A stretch of DNA of 64,000 bases from Truepera sp. bin119 (GCA_002239005.1 MPNL01000002.1:1-64000), one strand, 5' to 3'; positions 1-9,236 are shown, numbered from the stretch's first letter. The notes: generated by a model not told the origin, from the sequence alone. Made by a program: numbers and translations.

Positions 1-72
1 CCGTACCCGCTCCAGGTGCGCGATACAGGCGTGCTGGTCGGGAAAACTCTTGAAAACTGACACGATGTTCAT
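1..72 (-). mobile_element. IS1595-like transposase, N-terminal fragment (runs off window)
   Basis: Reading the minus strand from an ATG at 72 gives 24 codons, MNIVSVFKSFPDQHACIAHL and onward, ending at the window edge. The pattern 'FPDxxACIxxLExxRW' is typical of the N-terminus of IS1595/ISXO2-type transposases, just before their zinc ribbon. An AAGGA ribosome site precedes the ATG. The rest of the element lies outside the window, so it cannot be said whether the copy is intact. Its left end is probably near 112, where GGGC/GCCC-type inverted sequence flanks the promoter. Confidence 0.7.
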
Positions 73-78
73 GTCCTT

Positions 79-107
79 ATTGTGGCATGAATGGGCTCAA
101 AAGTCAA
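79..107 (-). promoter_or_regulatory. Promoter of the IS1595-like transposase
   Basis: On the minus strand TTGACT (102-107) is followed after exactly 17 bases by CACAAT (79-84), 6 bases before the ribosome-site/start region of the transposase. The -35 box lies inside what is probably the terminal inverted repeat, a common arrangement in insertion sequences. Confidence 0.45.
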
Positions 108-281
108 GCCCGTAACCGCTCATTCCGTAAAAGTATTTCTCGCCGTAGTCCTAAGCGTTTATCCGGGGAGGTGAGACTCGCTGGAGGCCCAACTACGGCC
201 CTGCCCAGGGCTATGAGATCGCTGCTCAGCGAACATGGACGAGAGAACCAGCCAGACCCCATCACCACTTCGACCGGGGCC

Positions 282-1364
282 TCAGTCCGCCACCTCCCTG
301 AGCATCTCCCCCCTCACGCCCCGGAGGGCAGCCAGAACCTCTGCAACGATGCTCACGGCGATCTCCTCCGGACCCTCGGCACCGATGTCGAGCCCGACCG
401 GATTGTGGATCCGTTCGAGCTGCTCGAGGCTGGGCGTGAAGCCCTCTTCTGCGAGCTCAGCTAGCAGCTTCTTGAAGCGGTGAGTGGGGCCGAGCACGCC
501 GACGTAGGGTGCCCCCATCTCAAGTGCGAAGCGGAGCGAGTAGCGGTCGCGCTCGTAGTGGTGATTCATGATGACAACCGAGCTGTTGGGTCCCAGATGC
601 ACCCTCTCGGCAAAGCCCGAAGGGTGAGCAAGAACCCGTTCGACATCCGGAAAGCGCCCCTCACTGAGAAACGCCTCCCGGGGATCCACCACGGTGATGA
701 CGAACCCGCAGCGGCGGGCAAGTTCCGCTACCGGCTGGGCGTCCACCCCGGCCCCGAACAGAACTAGTTCGGGGGGCGGTACGGAAACGTCAAACAGGAC
801 TTTGACCCGGTCCAGGATTCTGGCGAAGGTCTGGGGATTCCTTTGGGCGAGGAGTTCGGCGGCGGTCTCGGCGACAGCGGCGGTAAGGTCGCGGGGTCCC
901 AGGTCACCGACGGGCCGCCCCCCGGCGGCGACGACCAGACTCGCGCCGAGGGCCACGTCGTCCCGCTCGGACGCCGTGATCAGCGCCCGGACAACCCGGC
1001 GGCGCTCCAGCACGGCCCCGCCCCAACTGCGGAAGGCGTCATCCTCGGAGAGCGGCTCGATGAACACATCTACCACCCCACCACAGCCCGAACCTAGGCC
1101 GAAGATGGCATCCTCGCGAAGGTCGAAGCTCTCGCGTCGCGGCCGCCCCTGTTCAAACACCTCGCCAGCAATGGTGGCAACCTCACCCTCGAGACAGCCA
1201 CCGGAGATGATGCCGACCGGTATCCCATCCTCGTGTACGAGGAGCTTCGCGCCTTCGCGTCGGTAGGCGGAGCCGTCGACGGCCACCACGGTGGCCAGCG
1301 CGACCATGCGACCGCCGCCCAGGGCCTCTTCGGCCTCCTCAATCAACTGGCGCGTCTGAATCAT
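282..1364 (-). CDS. xdhC: XdhC/CoxI family molybdenum-hydroxylase maturation factor
   Basis: XdhC-type proteins bind molybdenum cofactor and help its sulfuration and insertion into xanthine-dehydrogenase-family enzymes. The 360-residue product has the N-terminal XdhC_CoxI domain (GSAYRREGAKLLV, then the conserved GISGGCLEGEV) and a C-terminal Rossmann domain (LFGAGVDAQPVAELA, then VVDPREAFL). The start at 1364 is chosen because AGGAGGG sits just upstream; an in-frame extension to 1472 lacks similarity. It is read divergently from the cox-type operon at 1650-8660, which encodes the enzyme it most likely matures. Confidence 0.92.
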   Translation of the reverse strand: MIQTRQLIEEAEEALGGGRMVALATVVAVDGSAYRREGAKLLVHEDGIPVGIISGGCLEGEVATIAGEVFEQGRPRRESFDLREDAIFGLGSGCGGVVDVFIEPLSEDDAFRSWGGAVLERRRVVRALITASERDDVALGASLVVAAGGRPVGDLGPRDLTAAVAETAAELLAQRNPQTFARILDRVKVLFDVSVPPPELVLFGAGVDAQPVAELARRCGFVITVVDPREAFLSEGRFPDVERVLAHPSGFAERVHLGPNSSVVIMNHHYERDRYSLRFALEMGAPYVGVLGPTHRFKKLLAELAEEGFTPSLEQLERIHNPVGLDIGAEGPEEIAVSIVAEVLAALRGVRGEMLREVAD

Positions 1365-1541
1365 GGCAACCCTCCTGTCGCCCAAGTCTAGTCCACCGCC
1401 GCGCAGGCAACGAGGCCCCCGACTACCAGCGGGGCCAGCTCCACCCTGCCAGCTGGCAGAGCGCCGGGGCAAGGGAGAGATGTCTCCCCGGCGGGGACAC
1501 AGACGCCGGATCAGCCAGGATTCGGAGCCGGGTTCGGCGCG

Positions 1542-1570
1542 TTGACGCCCCCCGGGCGGTGGGCTAGACT
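1542..1570 (+). promoter_or_regulatory. Sigma-70-type promoter of the cox-like operon
   Basis: TTGACG (1542-1547), a 17-base spacer and TAGACT (1565-1570) form a good housekeeping-type promoter in the divergent intergenic region. Transcription would begin near 1577, giving a leader of about 70 bases before coxG. Confidence 0.6.
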
Positions 1571-1649
1571 ACGGGTACGGTTTTCGTCTCACCGACGCAA
1601 CTTTCCAGCGGCACATCGTTGCACCGCTCACACCGGGAGGGGATAGTCC

Positions 1650-2081
1650 ATGAAGGTCACGGGAACGCACACCATCGCTGCGCCGAGAGCGCGCGTCTGG
1701 GAGCTTCTGAACGACCCCGATGTACTCGCCCGGACCACCCCTGGGATCGTCGAGATGGTCGCTGAGCGAGAGGGGCGCTACCGGGCCACCCTCGAGCTCG
1801 GTATCGGACCCGTAAAGGGTCGTTTCCAGGGTCACCTCGAAGTGACTGAGCAAGAGGAGCCGGAAGCGATGACGCTCTCGGTCGAGGGTCAGGGTGGACC
1901 CGGCGGCGTGAAGGCCGCCGGGCGGCTTCAACTCAAGGAGGAGGGTGATACCACGATCATCCACTACGAGGGGGAACCTCAGCTCACGGGTCGGCTGGCC
2001 TCGGTAGGAGCGCGACTCCTCACCGGGGTTGCAAAGAAGATGGCCGGCCAGTTCTTCAGTCGTCTGGAGCAGGAAGCTTAG
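1650..2081 (+). CDS. coxG: CoxG family SRPBCC protein
   Basis: This 143-residue protein belongs to the CoxG branch of the START/SRPBCC fold. In carboxydotrophs CoxG helps anchor the Mo-hydroxylase to the membrane. The start MKVTGTHTIAAPRARVWELL and the mid-protein GIGPVKGRFQGHLEV pattern are characteristic. GGGAGGGG precedes the ATG. It is the first gene of the operon, 91 bases before the iron-sulfur subunit, which supports a role tied to that enzyme rather than general lipid binding. Confidence 0.88.
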   Translation: MKVTGTHTIAAPRARVWELLNDPDVLARTTPGIVEMVAEREGRYRATLELGIGPVKGRFQGHLEVTEQEEPEAMTLSVEGQGGPGGVKAAGRLQLKEEGDTTIIHYEGEPQLTGRLASVGARLLTGVAKKMAGQFFSRLEQEA

Positions 2082-2172
2082 TGCCGCCGGGAGCGGGCCC
2101 CAGCCTTAAGCCCGGCTCCCCCTGCCGCCGCTACGCACCAGCGCCCTCGAGGCGTGGGATTGGATGTGATGG

Positions 2173-2667
2173 ATGGATAAGGTGTCGGTCACCCTCACCG
2201 TTAACGGCCAGAGCTATAGCCGGGAGGTCGAACCGAGGACGCTACTCGTTCACCTGATCCGCGAGGGCCTGGGTCTAACCGGTACCCATGTCGGCTGCGA
2301 CACCTCGAGTTGCGGCAGTTGCACCGTGATCGTCGACGGTCTCGCGGTCAAGTCCTGCACCCTCCTAGCGGTACAGGCGGACGGCTCGGAGATCACCACT
2401 GTGGAGGGGCTCGCCTCGAACGGCGAACTCCACCCTATCCAAGAGGGCTTCTGGGAGATGCACGGGCTCCAGTGCGGCTTCTGCACCCCCGGCTTCCTGA
2501 TGGCCAGCCTCCAACTCCTCGAGCGCAACCCCGACCCTAGCGAGGAGGAGATCCGCCACGAACTCGAGGGCAACTACTGTCGCTGCACCGGCTACCACAA
2601 TATCGTCCGGGCCATCCGCTACGCAGCGGACAAGCTGAGCGCGGCCGAAGCCGTGGCTGGCGACTGA
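2173..2667 (+). CDS. coxS: Molybdenum hydroxylase small subunit, two [2Fe-2S] clusters
   Basis: Electron-transfer subunit of a three-part Mo-hydroxylase. Eight cluster cysteines are visible: C42, C47, C50 and C62 (plant-type ferredoxin cluster) and C101, C104, C136 and C138 (second cluster, motifs CGFCTPG and CRCTGY). The length of 164 residues is normal. The gene order S-L-M differs from the M-S-L order of true form I CO dehydrogenase operons and fits form II operons. No strong ribosome site is seen before the ATG at 2173. Confidence 0.95.
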   Translation: MDKVSVTLTVNGQSYSREVEPRTLLVHLIREGLGLTGTHVGCDTSSCGSCTVIVDGLAVKSCTLLAVQADGSEITTVEGLASNGELHPIQEGFWEMHGLQCGFCTPGFLMASLQLLERNPDPSEEEIRHELEGNYCRCTGYHNIVRAIRYAADKLSAAEAVAGD

Positions 2668-2682
2668 GCTGGGGAGGCGGGT

Positions 2683-5049
2683 ATGGACAAGGGGTTTGTT
2701 GGCCAAGCCGTAAAGCGCAAAGAGGATCCGCGATTCCTGACCGGCACCGGGAGCTACGTCGACGACCTGAACCTCGCAGGACAGGTCCACGCCGCCATGG
2801 TGCGCAGCCCCTTCGCCCACGCCGACATCCGCAGTATCGACCCCTCGAAGGCCCTGGCGCTTCCGGGGGTCGTCGCCGTGATCGTGGGGCAGGACCTTGT
2901 GGACGCCGGGATCAACGGTCTCCCGGTGGGTTGGCTGCTCGACGGCCTCAAGACCCCCGACCACCCCTCGATCGCGGTGGGCAGGGCGCGGCACGTAGGC
3001 GAGATCGTGGCGGCCGTGATCGCCGAGGATCGCTATCTCGCCGAGGATGCCGCCGGTCTAGTCGAGGTGGACTACGGCACCCTTCCCTCGGTGGCCGATG
3101 TCTCCGATGCGCTCAAGCCGGGTGCCCCGACGGTTCACGACGACGCCCCCGGCAACATCTGCTTCGAGTGGTCGATCGGCGACAAGGATGCCACCGACGC
3201 GGCGTTCGCCGAGGCCGCCCAGACGGTCTCCCTGACCCTGCGCAACCAGCGGTTGGTGGCCAACGCCATCGAGCCGCGGGCCTCGCTAGCCCAGTTCAAC
3301 GCCGGCACCGAGGAGTACACCCTCTACACGACGAGCCAGAATCCGCACGTGCATAGGCTGCTGCTGGCCGCCTTCATCTTGGGCATCCCCGAACACAAGC
3401 TGCGGGTGATAAGCCCCGACATAGGTGGTGGTTTCGGCTCGAAGATCTTCAACTACCCCGAAGAGGTCATCGTCCTCCACGCCGCCCGCAAGCTGAAACG
3501 CCCGGTGAAGTGGACCGCCAAGCGCTCAGAGAGCTTCCTCTCCGACAGCCAGGGGCGCGACCACGCCACCGAGGCGGAGCTGGCGGTCGACGGGAGCGGT
3601 CGGGTGACCGGCCTCAGGGTCAAGACCCTCGCCGCCATGGGTGCCTACCTCACCACCTTCGCACCGGCGGTGCCGACCTACCTCTACGGCACCCTGATGT
3701 CGGGGCAGTACGCACTGCCCAACATCTACTGCGAGGTGACCGGGGTCTTCTCCCACACGGTGCCGGTAGATGCCTACCGCGGGGCCGGCCGTCCCGAGGC
3801 CACCTTCCTGGTCGAACGGATCATGGACCGGATGGCCCAGACGCTGGGCGAAGACCCCGCCGAGTTCCGCCGCAAGAACTTTATCGGCAAAGATCAGTTC
3901 CCCTACCAGACGCCGGTGGCGCTAAGCTACGACAGCGGCGACTACGAACCCGCACTCGACCGGGCGCTGGAGATGGTCGACTACCGGCAGTTCCGGCAGG
4001 ACCAGGCGGAGGCGCGGCGGCAGGGCCGTTACCTCGGCCTAGGTCTCTCCTCCTATATCGAGGCCTGCGGCCTCGCCCCCTCGGCGGTGGTCGGCAGCCT
4101 CGGTGCCCAGGCGGGGCAGTGGGAGAGCTCGCTGGTGCGGGTCGCCCCTACCGGCATCATCGAGGTCTTCACCGGCTCACACAGCCATGGCCAGGGGCAC
4201 GAGACCGCCTTCGCCCAGATCGTGGCCGATGAACTCGGTGTCGAGTTGGACGCCATCGAGATCGTCCACGGCGATACCGGCAAGGTGCCGTTCGGCTGGG
4301 GCACCTACGGCTCGCGCTCGGCCGCCGTGGGCGGCAGCGCAGTGGTCACGGCGGTGCGCAAGGTGCGCGACAAGGCCCAGAAGATCGCCGCCCACCTGCT
4401 CGAGGCCAGAGAAGAGGATCTCGAGTACGTGAGCGGTCAGTTCCAGGTCAAGGGCTCGCCCGACCAGGCGGTCAGCTTCGGCGACATCGCGCTGCAGGCA
4501 CACCTAGCCCACAACTACCCGGAGGATCTCGAGCCGGGCCTCGAGGCTAGCGCCTTCTACGACCCCAGCAACTTCGTCTACCCCTTCGGCACCCACATCG
4601 CGGTGGTCGAGGTGAGCCCCGAGACCGGAGCGACCAAGCTGCTCCGCTACGTGGCGGTGGACGACTGCGGGCCGCTGATCAACCCGCTGATCGTGGCGGG
4701 TCAGGTCCATGGCGGGATCGCCCAGGGGGCCGGACAGGCCCTCTTGGAGCACGCCGTCTATGAGAGCGACGGCCAGTTCCTAACCGGCTCCTATCTGGAC
4801 TACGCGGTGCCCCGCGCCGAGCACCTGCCGAGTTTCGAGACCGATCACACCTTCACCCCGTCGCCGCACAACCCCCTGGGGGTCAAAGGCATAGGCGAGG
4901 CCGGCACCATCGCCAGCTCGGCGGCGGTGGCCAACGCCGTGATCGACGCGCTCAGCCCGTTCGGCATCACCCACCTGGACATGCCCCTGAGCTCTCAGCG
5001 GGTGTGGAGGGCGATCCGAGACGCCCAGCCGGCGGCGGCCGCCGACTAA
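2683..5049 (+). CDS. coxL: Molybdenum hydroxylase large subunit, form II CoxL type
   Basis: This 788-residue protein carries the molybdopterin cytosine dinucleotide active site of the xanthine dehydrogenase family. Its active-site loop at residues 364-370 is AYRGAGR. That marks form II proteins, whereas form I CO dehydrogenase has AYRCSFR with the copper-binding cysteine. The catalytic glutamate is present (E739 in GIGEAG), and VGGG-type motifs are intact. Oxidation of a carbonyl, aldehyde, purine or similar substrate is therefore expected, but the substrate cannot be read from sequence. GGGGAGGCGGG precedes the ATG, and the subunits follow at short spacing. The 'coxL' name is used by homology only. 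Confidence 0.93.
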   Translation: MDKGFVGQAVKRKEDPRFLTGTGSYVDDLNLAGQVHAAMVRSPFAHADIRSIDPSKALALPGVVAVIVGQDLVDAGINGLPVGWLLDGLKTPDHPSIAVGRARHVGEIVAAVIAEDRYLAEDAAGLVEVDYGTLPSVADVSDALKPGAPTVHDDAPGNICFEWSIGDKDATDAAFAEAAQTVSLTLRNQRLVANAIEPRASLAQFNAGTEEYTLYTTSQNPHVHRLLLAAFILGIPEHKLRVISPDIGGGFGSKIFNYPEEVIVLHAARKLKRPVKWTAKRSESFLSDSQGRDHATEAELAVDGSGRVTGLRVKTLAAMGAYLTTFAPAVPTYLYGTLMSGQYALPNIYCEVTGVFSHTVPVDAYRGAGRPEATFLVERIMDRMAQTLGEDPAEFRRKNFIGKDQFPYQTPVALSYDSGDYEPALDRALEMVDYRQFRQDQAEARRQGRYLGLGLSSYIEACGLAPSAVVGSLGAQAGQWESSLVRVAPTGIIEVFTGSHSHGQGHETAFAQIVADELGVELDAIEIVHGDTGKVPFGWGTYGSRSAAVGGSAVVTAVRKVRDKAQKIAAHLLEAREEDLEYVSGQFQVKGSPDQAVSFGDIALQAHLAHNYPEDLEPGLEASAFYDPSNFVYPFGTHIAVVEVSPETGATKLLRYVAVDDCGPLINPLIVAGQVHGGIAQGAGQALLEHAVYESDGQFLTGSYLDYAVPRAEHLPSFETDHTFTPSPHNPLGVKGIGEAGTIASSAAVANAVIDALSPFGITHLDMPLSSQRVWRAIRDAQPAAAAD

Positions 5050-5063
5050 GGAGGCGACCCGAT

Positions 5064-5921
5064 ATGTATCCCGAAAGTTTCAGCTATCATGCCCCTTCGA
5101 CGCTGGACGAGGCGCTCGGCCTCCTGGCTCAGCACGGCGACGACGCCAAGCTGCTGGCCGGCGGCCACAGCCTGCTGCCGGCTATGAAGCTGCGGCTCTC
5201 AACGCCGGCCCATCTGGTCGACCTGAAGGGGCTCAGGGGTCAGCTGCAGTATATCCGCGACGAGGGCGACACCATCGCCGTAGGGGCCCTGAGCACCCAC
5301 CATCAGATCCACACTTCGGAACTCCTCGGCTCGAGGGCGCCGCTCCTGGCCGAGACCGCCGGCCATATCGGCGATATGCAGGTGCGCAACGTGGGCACTC
5401 TGGGCGGATCGCTGGCCCATGCTGACCCGGCGGGCGACTTCCCCGCGGCGATCCTCGCCGCGGAGGCCGACCTGGTGCTGCAGGGGGCCGGGGGCCAGCG
5501 CACGGTCGCGGCCACCGACTTCTTCCAGGGCTTCTTCGAGACTGCGGCGGAGCCCGGCGAGATCCTGATCGAGGTGCGGGTCCCGGTCCAGAAGGGGGGC
5601 TCGAGCTATCAGAAGTTCTACCACCCCGCCTCCGGCTACGCCATCTGCGGCGTTGCGGCGGTGATCGAGGGGACCAACGGCACCGTCAGCCGCTGCCGCG
5701 TAGGGGTTACCGGCGTCTCCGACGCGGGCTACCGGGCCACGGCGGTCGAGCGGGCGCTCGAGGGACAGACCTTCAGCGCCGAGCTGGCAGCCAGTGCGGC
5801 CGAACAGGCCGCCGCCGGGGTCGACCCCCTGGAGGACCCCTTTGCCAGCGCCGACTACCGCAGCCACCTGGCCAGGGTGCATACCAGGCGCGCCCTGACC
5901 GCAGCCTGGGAGCGGAACTAA
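5064..5921 (+). CDS. coxM: Molybdenum hydroxylase medium subunit (FAD-binding)
   Basis: FAD-carrying subunit that passes electrons from the Fe-S subunit to an acceptor. The 285-residue protein shows both FAD loops of the family: AGGHSLLPAMKLRL near residue 32 and TLGGSLAHADPAGD near residue 112, followed by the CO_deh_flav_C domain. The start at 5064 follows AAGGAGG; a longer reading to 5004 would run back into coxL. It completes the S-L-M set with its neighbours. Confidence 0.94.
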   Translation: MYPESFSYHAPSTLDEALGLLAQHGDDAKLLAGGHSLLPAMKLRLSTPAHLVDLKGLRGQLQYIRDEGDTIAVGALSTHHQIHTSELLGSRAPLLAETAGHIGDMQVRNVGTLGGSLAHADPAGDFPAAILAAEADLVLQGAGGQRTVAATDFFQGFFETAAEPGEILIEVRVPVQKGGSSYQKFYHPASGYAICGVAAVIEGTNGTVSRCRVGVTGVSDAGYRATAVERALEGQTFSAELAASAAEQAAAGVDPLEDPFASADYRSHLARVHTRRALTAAWERN

Positions 5922-5930
5922 AGGATCCGA

Positions 5931-5956
5931 GCTGGCCCGGGGATCCCCGGGCCAGC
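5931..5956 (+). terminator. 26-base perfect palindrome after coxM
   Basis: Positions 5931-5943 and 5944-5956 form a perfect 13-bp inverted repeat (GCTGGCCCGGGGA and its complement) 10 bases after coxM. No T-run follows, so it is more likely an RNA stability or partial attenuation hairpin than a full intrinsic terminator. It would separate the enzyme subunits from the accessory genes coxD and coxE. Confidence 0.45.
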
Positions 5957-6020
5957 CCAGCCCCCTTAGCGCCGGTTAACAGATCGCCCGACCCGAAACT
6001 CCTGGTAGACTCGGGGGGCA

Positions 6021-6962
6021 ATGCACTCCGACATCGACGCTATCCAGGCCTCTCTCGCCGAACAGAGCTATATCGCCGACCGGCCGACCGCCACCGCCCT
6101 GGGGCTGGCCCGGGCACTCGAGCGCCCCCTGCTAGTCGAGGGACCGGCGGGGGTAGGCAAGACCGAGATCGCCAAGGCGATGGCGCAACTCCTGGAGACG
6201 GAGCTGATCCGGCTACAGTGCTATGAGGGACTCGACACCGCCGCCGCCATCTACGAGTGGAACTACCAGCGGCAACTCCTCCACATCCGCTTAACCGAGG
6301 AGAGCAGTCGCAGTCTCGAGGCGCGCGAGACCGAGATCTTCAGCCACGACTTCCTGCTCGAGCGGCCCCTGCTAAAAGCGGTCCTGGCCAAGCGCAGCGC
6401 CGTCCTCCTGATCGATGAGATCGACCGCACCGATGAGGCGTTCGAAGCCTTCTTGCTCGAGCTGCTTTCGGACTGGCAGCTGACCATCCCCGAGCTGGGC
6501 ACCCTCACGGCCGCCCACCCACCGCTGACGATACTGACCAGCAACCGGACGCGTGAACTCTCCGACGCCCTCAGGCGCCGCTGCCTCTACTTGTGGATCG
6601 ACTATCCCAGCTTCGACAAGGAGTTGGAGATCCTGCGGGCGCGGGTACCCGCCGCGGGCGAGGCGCTGACCAGGCAGGTCACCGCCTTCGTCCAACTCCT
6701 CAGGCGGCTACCGCTCGAGAAGACCCCCGGAGTCGCGGAGAGCCTCGACTGGATCTCCGCCCTGGTGGTGCTCGACGCCGACAGCCTCGGCGAGGAGGTC
6801 GTGACCGCCTCGGCCGGGGTCATCCTCAAACATGTCGAGGACCAGGGCCGCTTCCGCTCGAAGTGGCTTACGGTGCTACTCGAGGCGGTCTCCGGTCCTG
6901 AGGGGTGGCGCGAGCAGGTCTGGCTCGAACGGGCCTGGCAACAGCTGGCGAGCAAGATCTGA
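6021..6962 (+). CDS. coxD: CoxD, MoxR-family AAA+ ATPase
   Basis: CoxD is an AAA+ chaperone-like ATPase needed to build the active site of cox-type Mo-hydroxylases. The 313-residue protein has Walker A (EGPAGVGKTE, about residues 40-49), Walker B (LLIDEIDRTDEAF), and the sensor region LTSNRTRELSDALRRRC of MoxR proteins. A TAGACT box lies 9 bases before the ATG, so a local transcript could start almost at the start codon. The next gene starts on the base after this stop codon, which implies co-translation with coxE. Confidence 0.93.
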   Translation: MHSDIDAIQASLAEQSYIADRPTATALGLARALERPLLVEGPAGVGKTEIAKAMAQLLETELIRLQCYEGLDTAAAIYEWNYQRQLLHIRLTEESSRSLEARETEIFSHDFLLERPLLKAVLAKRSAVLLIDEIDRTDEAFEAFLLELLSDWQLTIPELGTLTAAHPPLTILTSNRTRELSDALRRRCLYLWIDYPSFDKELEILRARVPAAGEALTRQVTAFVQLLRRLPLEKTPGVAESLDWISALVVLDADSLGEEVVTASAGVILKHVEDQGRFRSKWLTVLLEAVSGPEGWREQVWLERAWQQLASKI

Positions 6963-8087
6963 GTGGGCCCCTACGCTAGAGCCCTGGACGCCAACCTGCT
7001 CACCTTCGGACGGCTGCTGCGGAGTCAGGGGCTGCTGGTGAGCGCCTTCGAGGTCGGGCTCGGCGCCAGAGCGCTGGCGGTCGTCGACCTGAGCGACCCG
7101 GAGGCGGTACACCTGGGGCTCCGCACGGTCTTCGCCAAGAGCCCGCTGGAGCAGCGCCGTTTCGACCGGCTGTTCGAACGGTTCTGGTCGGGCGATCTGG
7201 CCTCGGGCACCGAGAGTCCGTTCGATGAGCTGCAGGCACGGATCCCCAACTCGCCCCAGCCGCAGGGTCTGAGCGTCCTGGACTGGTCGCAAGGGCGCGA
7301 GAGCGAGGAGCGGGTCGACACGATGGGTTACAGCCCGGCCGAGGTGATCGCCGGTCAGGACTTTGCGGGGGTCGAGACCGGGCAGGTGGAGACGCTCAAG
7401 CGCCTGGTGGCGCGCCTGGGGCGGAAGCTCGCCACCAGGTTGTCACGGCGGCACCGGCTGAGCCAGCGGCGGGGTCAGCAACTCGATTTCCGGCGCACCC
7501 TGCGCCACAGCCTCGCCCATGGGGGGGAGCCCTTGGAACTGTTCCGGCGCAGGCGCAGGCGCGAGAAGACCCGCCTCGCCTTCCTCTTCGACGTATCGGG
7601 CTCGATGATGATCTATAGCCAGTTCCTCCTCCAGCTCGCCTACGCCTTCGTGCAGCAGCGGGCGCTGGGGCGAACCGAGGTGTTCGGCTTCGCCACCGAC
7701 CTCTACCGGCTCACCGACACACTGCGCCTCCTAGGGGTCGAGGACGCCATCGGGGCGGCGCGGATGGCGATGCCGGGCCGCAGCGGCGGCACCAAGATCG
7801 GCACGAGCCTGGCGCGGTTCCTCGAGCGCTACGGTGCCGCGCTCGACCCCTCCACAGTGACGATCATCGCCAGCGATGGCTGGGACACTGGCGATCTGGA
7901 GGTGCTCGAGCGGGCGATGCGAAGCCTCAAGCGCCGGAGTGCGCAGGTGATCTGGCTGAACCCCTTAGCCGGCAGCCCCGGATACCGACCGAGCGCCGCC
8001 GGTATGAAGACCGTACTACCCTTTGTAGATGTGTTCGCGCCGGCTCACAACCTCGACAGTCTGAGGGCTCTCGAGGGCCACCTCTAG
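6963..8087 (+). CDS. coxE: CoxE, von Willebrand factor A domain protein
   Basis: CoxE proteins pair with CoxD in maturation of Mo-hydroxylases. The 374-residue product has a C-terminal vWA domain beginning LAFLFDVSGSMM, with an intact metal-ion site DxSxS, after an alpha-helical N-terminal half. It begins with GTG directly after the coxD stop, with no gap. MoxR plus vWA pairs normally act as one machine, and here the context ties them to the Mo-enzyme at 2173-5921. Confidence 0.92.
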   Translation: MGPYARALDANLLTFGRLLRSQGLLVSAFEVGLGARALAVVDLSDPEAVHLGLRTVFAKSPLEQRRFDRLFERFWSGDLASGTESPFDELQARIPNSPQPQGLSVLDWSQGRESEERVDTMGYSPAEVIAGQDFAGVETGQVETLKRLVARLGRKLATRLSRRHRLSQRRGQQLDFRRTLRHSLAHGGEPLELFRRRRRREKTRLAFLFDVSGSMMIYSQFLLQLAYAFVQQRALGRTEVFGFATDLYRLTDTLRLLGVEDAIGAARMAMPGRSGGTKIGTSLARFLERYGAALDPSTVTIIASDGWDTGDLEVLERAMRSLKRRSAQVIWLNPLAGSPGYRPSAAGMKTVLPFVDVFAPAHNLDSLRALEGHL

Positions 8088-8096
8088 AGAGCTCCG

Positions 8097-8660
8097 GTGA
8101 TCGCTGCAGTGGTACTGGCAGGTGGGGAGAGCCGCCGCATGGGGCGGCCCAAGCTCCTGCTGGAGCACGGCGGGAAGACGCTCCTGGCCGGAGCGGTCGA
8201 GCGGGCCGGCCGGGTCGCCGACAGGGTGATCGCGGTGGTGGGTGCCTACGGTGACCTCTACCGACCCGAGGCCGAGTGGGCAGGTGCCACGGTGGTGGAC
8301 AATCCCGAGTGGCCCGAAGGTCTCGCCTCCTCCCTACGGGCGGGAGTCTCCTCCCTAGGTGAGGCGACCGAGGCCGCGCTGGTGATCCTTCCAGACCAGC
8401 CGTTTATCACCTCCGGCCATCTCGAGGCGCTGATTGCGAGATACCGGGAGACGGACGTTCCGCTAGTTTTCTCCCGTTACCACAGCACCCTCGGGCCACC
8501 GGCGCTGATCGCCCGCCCGCTCTTCCCCAACGTCCTAAAGCTCCGTGGCGACAGGGGGGCCAAGGCGCTCGCTGGTGGCTCAGGGCCCTACGCCGAGGTC
8601 ACTCTCCCCGACGGGCGCGATGTGGATACTCCTACCGATCTCGATTGGCTGGATACCTAA
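8097..8660 (+). CDS. mocA: MocA/MobA-like molybdenum cofactor nucleotidyltransferase
   Basis: This 187-residue GT-A fold protein probably adds CMP to molybdopterin to form the cytosine dinucleotide cofactor used by CoxL-type subunits. The signature VVLAGGESRRMGRPKLLLEH (residues 5-24) is the NTP-binding loop, and LPDQPFIT near residue 98 is the second conserved block. GTG start at 8097 overlaps a GAGCTCCG weak ribosome site. As last gene in the operon it supplies the cofactor form the enzyme needs. Confidence 0.9.
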   Translation: MIAAVVLAGGESRRMGRPKLLLEHGGKTLLAGAVERAGRVADRVIAVVGAYGDLYRPEAEWAGATVVDNPEWPEGLASSLRAGVSSLGEATEAALVILPDQPFITSGHLEALIARYRETDVPLVFSRYHSTLGPPALIARPLFPNVLKLRGDRGAKALAGGSGPYAEVTLPDGRDVDTPTDLDWLDT

Positions 8661-9166
8661 GCTAGTCGATCCTGAAAAAGCCTGTCGTCAGGGCTATCCG
8701 GTAAGTGGCAAATGTTAATGGTCGCATTGACACTCTTTACGGCACGCGCATAGGACCAAGCCCCATACCACTGACGATATCCCAGGCACGTCACAAGACC
8801 GGTTCCAGGCACTCGCTGACACCCAACAAATATCCACTCGACAGCTGGAGCAGTCGCTGGGTCAGGTGGGGCAGGCCGCAGGATATAGCGGGGTAGACGA
8901 CGGTGTGCTGCCCCGTCAGAGGCGAATATCCGCTGATACGCCTCCACATCAACATGCCGCAGCGCACAGCCCCAAACACCACGCACCTTCTCATCAAAGC
9001 CATCCCATTCTGACCCTAGCGCTACTATCTCACCTTCACCAAGCGCCTGGACTTTCAATTCAGGACCTCTATAAGGTGGGGGGTCGTGGTGTGAGATTAT
9101 CTCACACCACGACCAAGTGGGACTTAGGTCTGAAGTTGATTCTCCGGTGAGCTTTGAAGGTCGCAA
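8657..9166 (-). CDS. Unrecognised open frame, doubtful gene
   Basis: An open frame of up to 169 codons runs on the minus strand and ends inside the stop region of mocA. Its central part (VRGVWGCALRHVDVEAYQRI, then LPRYILRPAPPDPATAP and VEWIFVG) looks protein-like, but no family was recognised. The first third reads through a perfect hairpin (9082-9114), so the true start, if any, is probably downstream. Codon use is poorer in third-position GC than in neighbours. It may be a remnant. Confidence 0.25.
   Translation of the reverse strand: MRPSKLTGESTSDLSPTWSWCEIISHHDPPPYRGPELKVQALGEGEIVALGSEWDGFDEKVRGVWGCALRHVDVEAYQRIFASDGAAHRRLPRYILRPAPPDPATAPAVEWIFVGCQRVPGTGLVTCLGYRQWYGAWSYARAVKSVNATINICHLPDSPDDRLFQDRLA
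9082..9114. repeat. 15-bp perfect inverted repeat with 3-base loop
   Basis: GGTCGTGGTGTGAGA (9082-9096), loop TTA, then its exact complement (9100-9114). No T-run follows on either strand. It lies in a stretch otherwise full of gene fragments, so it could be a mobile-element end, a protein site or an RNA hairpin. Confidence 0.6.
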
Positions 9167-9173
9167 TGGGCGG

Positions 9174-9210
9174 GTTTCAATCCCCTACTAAGCGGGGCTT
9201 GGGTTGGAAG
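9174..9210 (+). repeat. Solitary CRISPR-repeat-like 37-mer
   Basis: A 37-base segment begins GTTTCAATCCCC, holds a short inverted repeat (CCCC...CGGGG) and ends GGGTTGGAAG. This layout (GTTTCAAT at one end, GGAA-type at the other, central palindrome, 36-37 bases) is that of many type I/III CRISPR repeats. Only one copy is present here and no cas gene is nearby, so it is an orphan or chance match. Confidence 0.35.
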
Positions 9211-9236
9211 TACCCATGCCCGCGCGGGGGATCCCC

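Noticed and set aside
87-483. Overlapping plus-strand frames of 82-125 codons
   Set aside because: They run antisense into the xdhC C-terminus and have low-complexity composition.
2683-5049. Calling the Mo-enzyme a true CO dehydrogenase
   Set aside because: The active-site loop is AYRGAGR (form II), not AYRCSFR.
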